The notes: generated from the letters alone by a model not told the origin. A DNA stretch of 64,000 bases from Jejuia sp047345485 (GCF_047345485.1 NZ_JBLFEN010000006.1:186001-250000); one strand, 5' to 3'; positions 26,873-35,028 are shown, numbered from the stretch's first letter. Program-made: numbers and translations.

Positions 26873-27250
26873 ATGACAGAAAACGAAATAGCTAAAATGA
26901 TAGTAGATAAGAGTTATCATATTCATGTTGAGCTTGGTCCAGGATTATTAGAATCTGTGTACGAAGAAGTACTGTGTTATTAACTTAAACAATAAGGAAT
27001 AGCGTTTAAGCGTCAAATTGATCTTCCTGTTTATTATAAGGGTATTCAAATGGAAGCAGGCTTTCGTGCTGATTTGATTGTGGAGAATAAAGTTATAGTT
27101 GAGTTGAAATCAGTTAAAAAATTAGAGCCAGTTCATCCAAAGCAGTTATTAACCTATTTGAAAATTGCAGAATTGAAGTTAGGTTTATTAATAAATTTTA
27201 ATGAAGTTTTTATTAAGAATGGCATAACAAGAATAGTAAACAAACTCTAG
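26873..27250 (+). pseudogene. GxxExxY protein, broken by two in-frame stops
   Basis: Read through, the frame encodes about 125 residues with the GPGLLESVYEEVL motif that names the family, then a beta-rich nuclease-like core (FRADLIVENKVIVELKSVKKL, residues about 63-83, resembling the D...ExK pattern of restriction-like folds) and the LLINFNEV...GITRIVN ending. TAA codons at 26981 and 26993 interrupt it; both could come from GAA by a single G-to-T change, so decay looks recent. The gene is bracketed by copies 2 and 3 of the 25-bp repeat and stands between alaS and the GSCFA gene. The family's function is not established. Confidence 0.85.
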
Positions 27251-27255
27251 AAATC

Positions 27256-27280
27256 TTTGCGTCTTGGCGCCTTTGCGAGA
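27256..27280 (+). repeat. 25-bp repeat, copy 3
   Basis: TTTGCGTCTT, variable base G, GCGCCTTTGCGAGA. It begins 5 bases after the pseudogene stop and ends 7 bases before the ATG of the GSCFA gene. Confidence 0.9.
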
Positions 27281-27287
27281 AAAATAT

Positions 27288-28253
27288 ATGAATCTTCAAA
27301 CCAAAATAAAATTAGTAAAGCAGTCTAAAAATTTGATAGACTATAATTCTGATATTTTATTGATTGGATCATGTTTTTCAGAAAATATTGGCGATAAACT
27401 GGAGTATTTCAAGTTTCAAAATATTCAAAATCCATTTGGTATTTTATTTCAACCTAAAGCTATCGAAAATTTAGTATCAAATGCAGTTGAAGGCAAAGTA
27501 TATAGTGATACGGATGTTTTTTTTAATAATGAACAATGGCAGTGTTTTGATGCACATTCAAAATTAAGTAGTACTTCAAAAGATAACATTATACAGCAAC
27601 TTAACACACAGATTAAGGTAACTGCTTCAAAATTAAAAACAGCTTCTCATATTATAATTACGCTTGGTACTGCATGGGTGTATCGAGATGTAAAAACAGG
27701 ACATATTGTTGCTAATTGCCATAAAGTATCTCAAAAACAATTCAAGAAGGAATTGTTATCTATTAATGATATTTTAAATTCATTACACAAAATTTCAGAG
27801 ATTATTAAGTCTGTAAACTCTAAAGTATCTGTAATTTTTACAGTGTCTCCAGTACGTCATTTAAAAGATGGTGTTGTGGAGAATATGCAAAGTAAAGCAC
27901 ATTTAATTTCAGGTATTCATGAATTCCTAAATCAAAAGACCTCAATCGAAAAAAAACAATCTCATTATTTTCCATCGTATGAGATTATGATGGACGAACT
28001 TCGCGATTACCGTTTCTATAATGATGATATGATTCATCCAAGCTCATTAGCTATTAATTATATTTGGAATAGATTTAAAAGCGTTTGGCTTTCAGAGACC
28101 TGTGACAAAACTATGGATGCTATTGAGGGAATACAAAGGGATATGGCTCACAAACCGTTTAATCCAAACTCTACTGCAAATCAGTATTTTCTTCAAAAAT
28201 TAGAAACTAAAAAGCAGTCAATTTCTAACCAATTTCCGCATATTGTATTTTAA
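27288..28253 (+). CDS. GSCFA domain-containing protein
   Basis: A 321-residue protein carrying the family motif near its start (LLIGSCFSENIGDKLEYFKF, residues about 22-41), plus ITLGTAWVYRD, FTVSPVRHLKDG and DDMIHPSSLAI, which fit an SGNH/GDSL-hydrolase-like fold with S in GSCF and a C-terminal D..H pair. The substrate is unknown. The ATG at 27288 is chosen over an upstream TTG inside the 25-bp repeat. In related genomes this gene directly follows alaS, which suggests the repeat-GxxExxY module was inserted between them. Confidence 0.9.
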   Translation: MNLQTKIKLVKQSKNLIDYNSDILLIGSCFSENIGDKLEYFKFQNIQNPFGILFQPKAIENLVSNAVEGKVYSDTDVFFNNEQWQCFDAHSKLSSTSKDNIIQQLNTQIKVTASKLKTASHIIITLGTAWVYRDVKTGHIVANCHKVSQKQFKKELLSINDILNSLHKISEIIKSVNSKVSVIFTVSPVRHLKDGVVENMQSKAHLISGIHEFLNQKTSIEKKQSHYFPSYEIMMDELRDYRFYNDDMIHPSSLAINYIWNRFKSVWLSETCDKTMDAIEGIQRDMAHKPFNPNSTANQYFLQKLETKKQSISNQFPHIVF

Positions 28254-28800
28254 ATATACGTAATTCTTCGTATTACTTTCATTATGTTATATGTTTGAAT
28301 CACATAAAAACTTTTTTTGAGTAATTACTACCAAAGTTTAGAGTTAGTTACTTAATAAACTGCAACATTATTTGTTAGTGTTTTTTACTTTGATAATCAA
28401 ATTGTTACGTTTAATCTTTTTTTTAAACTGTTAATCGAAAAAGAGTAAATGGTTAAACAAAATAATATAAATTGTATATGCTATTAATCAGTTTATACAT
28501 AAAACATCAATCACTCTTCTGTTATAAACATTGAGTTGTTGGTGTTTTTCGTTTTTATAATATGTATTAACTTTAGTTACATTAATAAGTGTTAGTACAA
28601 AAGGCAAAAAAAACAACTTAATTTAAAGCTATATTAACAATTGGGTAACTTAAAAAGTAAAATAATAGTATAATTTTACAGTGTTATCGGGGGGTAACAT
28701 AATTACATTAGTTAGACTTCTTATGTCGAAGGAAACTGATGTTTTTTTTATGCCCAATTTTTTTACTTTTAGAATTTAGATTTTATGTCTAAATTAGAAC
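28254..28800. other. 547-base intergenic region without a gene
   Basis: AT-rich, no ORF with coding character. It contains an unusual G6 run in GTTATCGGGGGGTAAC (28683-28698) and an inverted repeat AATTTAGA/TCTAAATT with 7-base loop (28773-28795) five bases before the ATG of the DUF4230 gene. No clear TAnnTTTG box; TACTTTTA near 28763 is the closest. Confidence 0.5.
28773..28795 (+). promoter_or_regulatory. Inverted repeat in the leader of the DUF4230 gene
   Basis: AATTTAGA (28773-28780) and TCTAAATT (28788-28795) are perfect complements around TTTTATG, ending 5 bases before the start codon. It could be a regulator site or a hairpin affecting translation. Confidence 0.35.
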
Positions 28801-29415
28801 ATGAAAAAAATTCTATTTGGTGTAGTAGTTACACTTGTTATACTTTTTGCATTTAAATATTGTGGTGATAAAAAGCAAGAGCATACTTTTTTAAAAGAAA
28901 GCTCTACACTTATTCAAGAACAAATACAAAATGTTGGGAAATTAGTGGTTACCGAAGGACATTTTAGTGAAGTGTTTACTTATAAAAATTCTAAAGATGT
29001 TTTTGGCGATTTATTATCGGCCGAAAAAAAGGCTTTAGTGGTTGTAAATGCTGAGGTTACAGTGGCTTACGATTTAAGTAAAATTGAATATGCTATTGAT
29101 ACCGCTAATAAAACGTTAACTATTACAAATATTCCTGCAGAAGAGATTAAAATACACCCAGATTTAGAATATTATGACGTGCAAGCCGATTATTTAAACC
29201 CGTTTGAAGCCAAAGATTACAACGCCATTAATAAAACAGTAAAAGAAGCATTATCTAAAAAAATTGAGAATTCTGATATAAAAACCAATGCTAAAAATAG
29301 ATTGATTAGTGAATTATCTAAGTTTTACATCTTAACAAATTCATTAGGTTGGACGTTAAAATACAACGAAACCCCTATTTTAAATCAGGAAACACTAGAT
29401 GCTGTTATTTTATAA
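28801..29415 (+). CDS. DUF4230 domain-containing protein
   Basis: A 204-residue protein with an N-terminal hydrophobic anchor (ILFGVVVTLVILFAF) and the DUF4230 core (QNVGKLVVTEGHFSEVFTY... KALVVVNAEVTVAYDLSKIEYAIDTANKTLTI). The domain is probably extracytoplasmic and of unknown function. Its 3' end overlaps the convergent rhodanese gene by 11 bases. Confidence 0.88.
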   Translation: MKKILFGVVVTLVILFAFKYCGDKKQEHTFLKESSTLIQEQIQNVGKLVVTEGHFSEVFTYKNSKDVFGDLLSAEKKALVVVNAEVTVAYDLSKIEYAIDTANKTLTITNIPAEEIKIHPDLEYYDVQADYLNPFEAKDYNAINKTVKEALSKKIENSDIKTNAKNRLISELSKFYILTNSLGWTLKYNETPILNQETLDAVIL

Positions 29416-29713
29416 TTAATTTTAAATCAGCTAACCCACCACCATTAATAGCTTCAATATCATAAAGTTTTAAAACTTTTGTTGCCTTTGCAGAACGTAC
29501 ACCGCTCTTACAATGCGCAATTACTGGTTTGTTTAATTTTTTAATGTCTTCTATATGATGTTTTAAATCACTTAAAGGTATGTGTATGGCATTTGTAATA
29601 TGGCCTTCATCCCATTCTCGTTGGGTTCTTACATCTAAAATTACAGCACCTTTATCTAAAAATGCTTTTATTTTGTTTGAATTGTTTTTGAAGAAAAAAC
29701 TTAATAATCCCAT
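29405..29713 (-). CDS. Rhodanese-like domain protein
   Basis: A 102-residue single-domain rhodanese: VILDVRTQREWDEGHITNAIHIPLSDL followed by the active-site loop HCKSGVRSAKA with catalytic C68. The fold transfers or carries sulfane sulfur. The first 20 residues (LLSFFFKNNSNK) are not a convincing signal peptide, so it is probably cytoplasmic. Convergent with DUF4230. Confidence 0.92.
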   Translation of the reverse strand: MGLLSFFFKNNSNKIKAFLDKGAVILDVRTQREWDEGHITNAIHIPLSDLKHHIEDIKKLNKPVIAHCKSGVRSAKATKVLKLYDIEAINGGGLADLKLIIK

Positions 29714-29821
29714 TGCTTTTAACTTTTTATAAAGTTACTAATATTTTAATATTTGGTGTTATTATTTCGTATTGAATTACATTATTTTTAGGTATATTCA
29801 ACCATTAAAAAACAGGAATAT

Positions 29822-30571
29822 ATGGAGCCATATGTAACGCTTTCAATAGAAAATAGTGTTGGATATATTGAGTTTTTTCACCCCAGCAGAAATTCACTAC
29901 CAAGTGATGTATTGTTGCAATTAGAGAAAACTATTAATAGTGCCGGAGTAAACCATGCTGTAAAGGTTATTGTTTTAAAAAGTGGTGGCGATAGAACGTT
30001 TTGTGCAGGCGCTAGTTTTAACGAAGTTATAGCTATAGATACAGAAGAAAAAGGTAAGCAGTTTTTCTCAGGTTTTGCAAATGTTATCAATGCTATGCGC
30101 AAATGCCCAAAGTTAATTATTGGTCGTGTACAAGGTAAAACTGTTGGTGGTGGTGTTGGTTTAGCTGCAGCAACCGATTATTGTTTAGCCACAACATACG
30201 CATCCATCCGTTTAAGCGAGTTAAGTATTGGTATTGGCCCTTTTGTAATAGAGCCTGCAGTGTCTCGAAAAATTGGTAACATAGCCATGTCTCAAATGAG
30301 TATAGATGCAGAAACCTTTTTTTCTTGGCAGTTTGCAAAAGATAAAGGCCTATATGCTGATGTTTTTGATACTGTAGAAAACTTAGATATTGCGGTAAAA
30401 ACACTAGCCGAAAAATTAGCTAGTTATAACCCTGAAGCTTTAACTGAAATGAAAAAAGTAATGTGGAAGGATACTGAAAATTGGGACATGCTTTTAGAGG
30501 AACGCGCAAAAATAAGTGGTAGATTGGTGTTAAGCGAGTTTACTAAGAAAACGCTTAAGCGTTTTAGATAG
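29822..30571 (+). CDS. Enoyl-CoA hydratase/isomerase family protein
   Basis: A 249-residue crotonase-fold protein. The oxyanion-hole segments are FCAGASFNEV (residues about 60-69) and GKTVGGGVGLAAATDYCLAT (about 105-124). E at SELSIGIGPFVIEP lies in the position of one catalytic glutamate. Crotonases hydrate or isomerise acyl-CoA thioesters; the reaction here cannot be fixed from sequence alone, and methylglutaconyl-CoA hydratase-like or short-chain enoyl-CoA hydratase are options. The gene stands alone; its last codons form a palindrome (30548-30565). Confidence 0.85.
   Translation: MEPYVTLSIENSVGYIEFFHPSRNSLPSDVLLQLEKTINSAGVNHAVKVIVLKSGGDRTFCAGASFNEVIAIDTEEKGKQFFSGFANVINAMRKCPKLIIGRVQGKTVGGGVGLAAATDYCLATTYASIRLSELSIGIGPFVIEPAVSRKIGNIAMSQMSIDAETFFSWQFAKDKGLYADVFDTVENLDIAVKTLAEKLASYNPEALTEMKKVMWKDTENWDMLLEERAKISGRLVLSEFTKKTLKRFR
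30548..30565. terminator. 18-bp palindrome overlapping the end of the crotonase gene
   Basis: AAAACGCTT/AAGCGTTTT is a perfect palindrome ending 3 bases before the stop codon. It can fold as AAAACGC/GCGTTTT with a TTAA loop and a short T run inside the stem, so it may act as a compact bidirectional terminator. Confidence 0.4.
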
Positions 30572-31089
30572 CTTAATCTGTGTATTTTGCGAAGTATAAC
30601 GTTAACTTCGTTAATTAAAACACCAAATATTTTATGTTTTTGTTTTGTGATTTTTGATTAAGTATTCAATCATTCTTTTGCTTTACGGTTTTACCTCATC
30701 TTAAATACATTTATTTTATTACAAAAGAATTTTTTTTTCGCCTTTTCTGATTTTTTTCTTTCTTTCTTTTTTTTTTTTCATACGTTTATGAAGTCTTTTA
30801 CTTATAGATGTGTTAATGTCTAAGCAAATCATAATTAAAAGATACGTTGTACAGCACAATCAGCGCTGATTTTTTATTTGGGTTTAGACATCCCTTTAGA
30901 CAGTAATCAGTTTATATTTATTAGAAGACAAGATAAATATTAAACTCAAATACAAACTTAAATTAATGTTTAATTAGGTCTTACAATTTTTAAAATAGAT
31001 CTATTGATTTTTTTCGCAATTTAATACCCAGAATAATAAGGTTTTGTAGGTGTTAACACTTGTGCTATAAATCATTAACCTAAAATAAA
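30572..31089. other. 518-base intergenic region without a gene
   Basis: Contains a small hairpin CGAAGT/ACTTCG (30590-30610), a long pyrimidine tract (30728-30780) and a perfect 14-bp palindrome AATCAGC/GCTGATT (30858-30871) followed by T. No ORF with coding character was found. Confidence 0.5.
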
Positions 31090-31638
31090 ATGAAAAATTT
31101 TTTGATAATCTTACTTATCGTAAGTGTTTTGTCTTGTTCTAAAGAAGAAAATACTGATTTAACAATTAATAAAATTGATAATTTTGAAGCCATTTTCGAT
31201 ACTTCAAAAAAAAATGAGCATGACGCAATTTTAAATGATTATTCTAAACTAATAGGATATACACTTAATAAGCCTAAAGTTTTAGAGTATTTAGATAGTG
31301 AAATGAAGCCTCTATCTCAATTTGGCGATAAAATAAGTTTGTCTTATTTACTAGGTAAAGAAGAGGGGCTTAGAGAGAATGAAATAGAACAATTTATATT
31401 TGCAAAAAATTTGAAGCAAAATGTATTTGTATCACAATTAAAATCTGAAATAAAGAATAATAGTAAAGTTTTAACTCATTTAATAGATAAATTAAATGTA
31501 AATAATAAGTCTTTAAATGATGAAAGTGTAATAAATTACATTCTTGATAATATAGCAAACGAACATTTGGAGATTTATGTGCCTTATAAAGAGTTGGAAA
31601 ATACTGTAAACGAAGATTTTTTTTTATGTATCATATGA
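31090..31638 (+). CDS. Hypothetical lipoprotein, N-terminal part of a frameshifted gene
   Basis: 182 residues with a lipoprotein signal (LIVSVLSC, cysteine about residue 16) and a helical, lysine- and asparagine-rich domain (SQFGDKISLSYLLGKEEGLRENEIEQFIF). The frame ends at TGA 31636 just after a run of nine T (31617-31625). With eight T, the frame would continue YVSYEPSYFTKTNEAYKF directly into the next ORF, giving one lipoprotein of about 479 residues ending at 32530. I therefore read this as the front half of a single gene that is switched off, recently mutated, affected by sequencing, or expressed by slippage. No family recognised. Confidence 0.7.
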   Translation: MKNFLIILLIVSVLSCSKEENTDLTINKIDNFEAIFDTSKKNEHDAILNDYSKLIGYTLNKPKVLEYLDSEMKPLSQFGDKISLSYLLGKEEGLRENEIEQFIFAKNLKQNVFVSQLKSEIKNNSKVLTHLIDKLNVNNKSLNDESVINYILDNIANEHLEIYVPYKELENTVNEDFFLCII

Positions 31639-32530
31639 GCCATCGTATTTTACCAAAACTAACGAAGCTTACAAATTCACAAATACTCAATATTCAAAAA
31701 CTTTAAATGAACCAGTAGCTGTGGAAATAAATGATGATTTTATTGAAGACAATAAAACTTATGTTGTGAAACCAATGGATCCTTGTGATAAATTAAATTA
31801 TAGAAGTATATCTGGAGATGATTGTGTGTCTAAAGGCCCAGGAGGTCCAGGTCCAGGAGGTCCTATAAGTCCACCAGACCCTTTAGATGATGAAAATTTA
31901 CCAAAACTCCTAACCTATAATGTAGATCATACTACTGTTGAACAAAAAGATATTTTAAGTACTAGGCTTAGACGATTTAGAGTAAAAGGGAAAAAGTGGT
32001 TGGGATTTGGAGCTACTCACCAAAAATTGGAGATACATAGAGGGTCAGCTGATGGGAAAGTTAAAATTGAAAATGGCATAATTATTCCAGAACCTAATAC
32101 TTATTTAGTAGCAGACTTAAAAATAACAAGACGAGCAGCAAAGAAAAAATATTGGAGAGATGCAAATACTGAGTTTGATGATGATTGGAATTTATCTGAA
32201 AATGAGCAAGCTTTCTTTATATTTTCAAAGCACCATTTAAAGGCATCTGCTAGTGCTGAACTAACTATTAAAGCTGGTTTTAAATTAGAAGACGGAGAGC
32301 CTAAACCTTCTGCAGAACGAACAATTACTACAAAAGTTAAAGTAGAGGTTGGTGCCGCTAAGTTTAGAGAAAAAAGAGCATTGTCAAGACGACAAATATT
32401 ATCTACTATTGTTGGAACAGGTGTCACTGGGGAAAAAATATGGGATGAAGTTGATAATGTAAATTACAACGTAAAACAAGCTGGCATATTTGAATACACA
32501 TTACGACATTATTATACTGATATAGATTAA
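31610..32530 (+). CDS. C-terminal part of the frameshifted lipoprotein gene
   Basis: The frame is open from 31610; an independent start would have to be GTG at 31721 (269 residues), but the sequence before it is already coding-like, which favours continuation from the upstream fragment. Visible features: a low-complexity linker (GPGGPGPGGPISPPDP, near residue 40 of the GTG form) and a basic beta-rich C-terminal domain (RRFRVKGKKWLGFGATHQKLEIHRG, ERTITTKVKVEVGAAKF). No cysteine motif or catalytic signature stands out and no family is recognised. Two outer-membrane barrel genes follow, which suggests a cell-surface complex. Confidence 0.65.
   Translation, partial: TKIFFYVSYEPSYFTKTNEAYKFTNTQYSKTLNEPVAVEINDDFIEDNKTYVVKPMDPCDKLNYRSISGDDCVSKGPGGPGPGGPISPPDPLDDENLPKLLTYNVDHTTVEQKDILSTRLRRFRVKGKKWLGFGATHQKLEIHRGSADGKVKIENGIIIPEPNTYLVADLKITRRAAKKKYWRDANTEFDDDWNLSENEQAFFIFSKHHLKASASAELTIKAGFKLEDGEPKPSAERTITTKVKVEVGAAKFREKRALSRRQILSTIVGTGVTGEKIWDEVDNVNYNVKQAGIFEYTLRHYYTDID
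31617..31625 (+). repeat. T9 homopolymer at the frameshift site
   Basis: Nine consecutive T between GAAGA and ATGTATC. Removing one T restores a single reading frame across the two ORFs. Such runs are prone to replication or transcription slippage and to sequencing error. Confidence 0.9.
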
Positions 32531-32592
32531 TTTTACAATAATAAAACACTCTTTTGTATTTTTATTTACAGAAGAGTGTGTCATTTTATAAT

Positions 32593-33264
32593 ATGAAAAT
32601 ATACCTAACTTCATTACTTTATCTATCATTTATTTATGCTTTGTCGGCTCAAGAATTTAAGTCTAATCATAAAAAGAGTTTAATACTAAATGCAGGAATT
32701 GCTTATTTTCCAGATGTATTTGAGCAAAAAAATAACAATGTTTTAGAAATTGGATATAAACATATTTTGAGTAACGATTTTGCTTATGAAGTTTTTATAA
32801 ATAGATCATACACTAATAACACAAAATCATTTTTTAATAGTAATTCTCAAGTCTTAGAGTACTTAAATAGGAATGAAAGTTTTTTTTTTAATTGGGAAAA
32901 ACTAGAAACTTATGCTGCTGGTATTAAGGGACATTTTTACTTTGTTAATACTCCTAAAACAGAATTTTCTATTTATTTAGGTTTTGGTGTTTATAGTTCC
33001 AATGCAGAAGTACAAAAATTCGATTCGTTAGGGTTTAATTCAGAAACTGGAGAAATAACTCGTGTGGACACAGCGTTAAGAAAAGATAGTATTAACAGAC
33101 CTTTTACTACACCAGGTTTTTCATTTAGATATTGGTTATGGGAGAAAATAGCCATTGGGATTAATGCATTTGCTTTTTTCGAAATTCATAATAAAAAAGT
33201 GTTTACACAACCTATACAAGCTAATTTTTATAGTTTAGTTTTTAACCTTAATTATAAGTTATAA
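32593..33264 (+). CDS. Outer-membrane beta-barrel-like protein (hypothetical)
   Basis: A 223-residue protein starting at ATG 32593 (MKIYLTSLLYLSFIYALSAQ signal peptide); an ATG 39 bases upstream adds no recognisable sequence. The mature part alternates aromatic beta-strand segments (SLILNAGIAYFPDVF, YAAGIKGHFYFVN, FSIYLGFGVYSS, TTPGFSFRYWLWEKIAIGINAFAFFEI) and ends in a hydrophobic strand (YSLVFNLNYKL), as in 8- to 10-stranded barrels. It is separated by 62 bases from the frameshifted lipoprotein gene and by 2 bases from the next barrel gene. Confidence 0.72.
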   Translation: MKIYLTSLLYLSFIYALSAQEFKSNHKKSLILNAGIAYFPDVFEQKNNNVLEIGYKHILSNDFAYEVFINRSYTNNTKSFFNSNSQVLEYLNRNESFFFNWEKLETYAAGIKGHFYFVNTPKTEFSIYLGFGVYSSNAEVQKFDSLGFNSETGEITRVDTALRKDSINRPFTTPGFSFRYWLWEKIAIGINAFAFFEIHNKKVFTQPIQANFYSLVFNLNYKL

Positions 33265-33266
33265 AT

Positions 33267-33896
33267 ATGAAATTTTTAAATATAATTCCCATAGCAATAT
33301 TTAGTTTGATTTTAACGGGAGTATCTAATGCACAAGATCAATATAAAAGGTTTCAGTTTGAATTTGGTTATGGAATAGCTTTAACAGGTGATACTGAAAA
33401 AAATGACTTTCAGCTATTAAGAGGAGTTGAGTTTAGTACACCCTTAATTGGTAAAAATATTGAAATTGCCACCAAGTATGTATTTAAAAATAGACGCTTT
33501 ATAGGTTTAGGTTTTACTATGCAATCTTATACTAATATTTTGAATGGTACAGGTGTTTTAGATGAAGATAGAGTTTTGGTTTTTGATGATTATCGATTAG
33601 AAGATGAAATACAATATATAGAATTGCAATATGGTAAGTTTTTTGATAATGGATTAGATCTTACTATGAGTGCTTTTACCATTTTTTATTTTAACCCTAT
33701 TTTAGATCAAGAACCTAACGGTTTTGAACTAGGCAATCCGGGTAGGTCTAGTGATGATTTAGGGTTGGCAATAGCACTCGGGTATCGGTTGTTTGAGAAT
33801 AACTCAATAAATGTGTCTTTAAGAGCTAAATTATCATATTCTTTAAACGGTGTAGAGGCAATTACGCTTACACCATTAGTAAGGTTTAATTTTTAA
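33267..33896 (+). CDS. Outer-membrane beta-barrel-like protein (hypothetical)
   Basis: A 209-residue protein with a signal peptide ending in SNAQ (residue 22). Strand-like segments alternate through the mature part (FQFEFGYGIALTGD, FIGLGFTMQSYTNIL, LDLTMSAFTIFYFNP) and it ends in a strand with a terminal phenylalanine (LVRFNF), the usual Bam recognition end. It shares a transcript with the preceding barrel gene (2-base gap). No specific family recognised. Confidence 0.7.
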   Translation: MKFLNIIPIAIFSLILTGVSNAQDQYKRFQFEFGYGIALTGDTEKNDFQLLRGVEFSTPLIGKNIEIATKYVFKNRRFIGLGFTMQSYTNILNGTGVLDEDRVLVFDDYRLEDEIQYIELQYGKFFDNGLDLTMSAFTIFYFNPILDQEPNGFELGNPGRSSDDLGLAIALGYRLFENNSINVSLRAKLSYSLNGVEAITLTPLVRFNF

Positions 33897-34093
33897 CCCC
33901 CCATTATTAAATATATTCTAACAATCTCCAACCCATCATCAATAAGTCGTTCAACTTCTGGATTGCGTTTTCAGCAATACTAATGCTAGGGTGATTCTTT
34001 CTATGCAAGTCTTTCAGAAAACTTTAATTTATTTGACATCATCTTACGATGCATTAATTTTAAAATTTAATTAAAAATCAGTTTTGCATAAAA

Positions 34094-34118
34094 AAAGCGA
34101 CTCAATCGAGTCGCTTTA
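34094..34118 (-). terminator. Bidirectional terminator after the DUF4136 gene
   Basis: GCGACTC (34097-34103) pairs with GAGTCGC (34108-34114) around AATC, with an A/T-rich flank extending the stem on both sides; the minus-strand side has a long T run. Confidence 0.8.
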
Positions 34119-34123
34119 CTATT

Positions 34124-34702
34124 TTATTTTTCTACCTCAGGTGGGTATTGTTCCATTATTTTAGAAACAAACTCGTTAATACGTTCAATTTTTTTATCCG
34201 TTTTTTTTGCTAAGTATCCTGTACCCATACCTTGCCAAACAAGTTCTTTTTTCTTCGCATTAATAAGGTCTACAAAAAGTACACCTTCAACTTGAGTGGA
34301 AACTGCAGGTTGGTTCCAACCCCAACCCCAACCAGGTCCAAAACCGCCCCAGCCAAAGCCTCCAAAGCCAAAACCACCCCAACCCCAAGCGCCATTGCCC
34401 CAGGCGTTGTTGTAAACGTCTACGCGTTGGTTAGATTTTGTAAATATGCTAACTAATATATCTGGATCTTCAGATTTTGTGAAACCTTTAGCTAATAATT
34501 CTGTTTCAATAGCTCGTAGTATACGGCGTTTATCGATATCATTAATTTCGGCTTTATCAATACCTGTTTTAAAAAAGGCAAAAGTTTTAAATGAGTCAAA
34601 TTCTGTTTTTCTATCATAATCTGTTGATACACGAACAGATGAACATGAGCTTACAACAATTAATAGGGCTAAAAGCGGAAGGGTTTTAAGTAATTTTTTC
34701 AT
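34124..34702 (-). CDS. DUF4136 domain-containing lipoprotein
   Basis: A 192-residue lipoprotein (LLIVVSSC, cysteine about residue 20) with the DUF4136 pattern: VRVSTDYDRKTEFDSFKTFAFF near the start, an ILRAIETELLAKGFTKSEDPDILVSI helix-strand segment, a Gly/Trp-rich loop (WGWGGFGFGGFGWGG, residues about 108-122) and a C-terminal GVLFVDLINAKKKELVWQGMGTGY. Family function is unknown. It is transcribed alone and followed by a clear terminator. Confidence 0.88.
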   Translation of the reverse strand: MKKLLKTLPLLALLIVVSSCSSVRVSTDYDRKTEFDSFKTFAFFKTGIDKAEINDIDKRRILRAIETELLAKGFTKSEDPDILVSIFTKSNQRVDVYNNAWGNGAWGWGGFGFGGFGWGGFGPGWGWGWNQPAVSTQVEGVLFVDLINAKKKELVWQGMGTGYLAKKTDKKIERINEFVSKIMEQYPPEVEK

Positions 34703-34797
34703 AGCAAAAATATTTTATTTAATGTTCTGCTTTCAATAAAGCATCTCTCTTTGGTATTTTAATAATACATCAAGAATCGTACCATATTGTGTGAAAA

Positions 34798-34962
34798 TCA
34801 GCGTTTTATTGCGCTTTTATTAGTGTTATAGCCATATGGGCAATGCCTGCAGCCACTTTCGCAACAATACCCGCGTTTTAAATGGTACTGTTCTGTAAAA
34901 CAACGATAGCCTTCGGGTGTTAAGTAGTAATCGCCATCTTCAAGCGGTATAATCTTTTTCAT
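34798..34962 (-). CDS. DUF5522 domain small protein
   Basis: A 54-residue protein starting at ATG 34962 (MKKIIPLEDGDYYLTPEGY). It carries the conserved block EQYHLKRGYCCESGCRHCPYGY with four cysteines, as in DUF5522, probably a small metal site. No function is established for the family. Too short for many gene finders. It is separated by about 95 bases from the DUF4136 gene on the same strand. Confidence 0.85.
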   Translation of the reverse strand: MKKIIPLEDGDYYLTPEGYRCFTEQYHLKRGYCCESGCRHCPYGYNTNKSAIKR

Positions 34963-35028
34963 AGATAACAAAGATATTTAATTTTAAAGAATTATTTTGT
35001 GGTTTAATTTTTGCCGTAATTTGATACG

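Noticed and set aside
27264..27287. TTG start for the GSCFA gene at 27264
   Set aside because: The extra eight residues come from the 25-bp repeat, and the ATG at 27288 gives the normal family start.
28788..28830. Alternative ATG with MSKLEHEKN frame before DUF4230
   Set aside because: It stops after about 14 codons and lies in another frame than the conserved protein.
30728..30780. Long pyrimidine tract as a functional element
   Set aside because: Low-complexity T/C sequence without coding or hairpin structure; no support for a role.
30858..30871. AATCAGCGCTGATT palindrome as a terminator
   Set aside because: It has no loop and no gene ends nearby; it is noted only as a possible binding site.
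32554..32592. Longer start of the first barrel gene
   Set aside because: The extra 13 residues precede a complete signal peptide starting at 32593.
33897..34090. Possible gene remnant on the minus strand between the barrel gene and DUF4136
   Set aside because: Short amino-acid stretches can be read in two frames, but no family is recognisable and the frames are broken.
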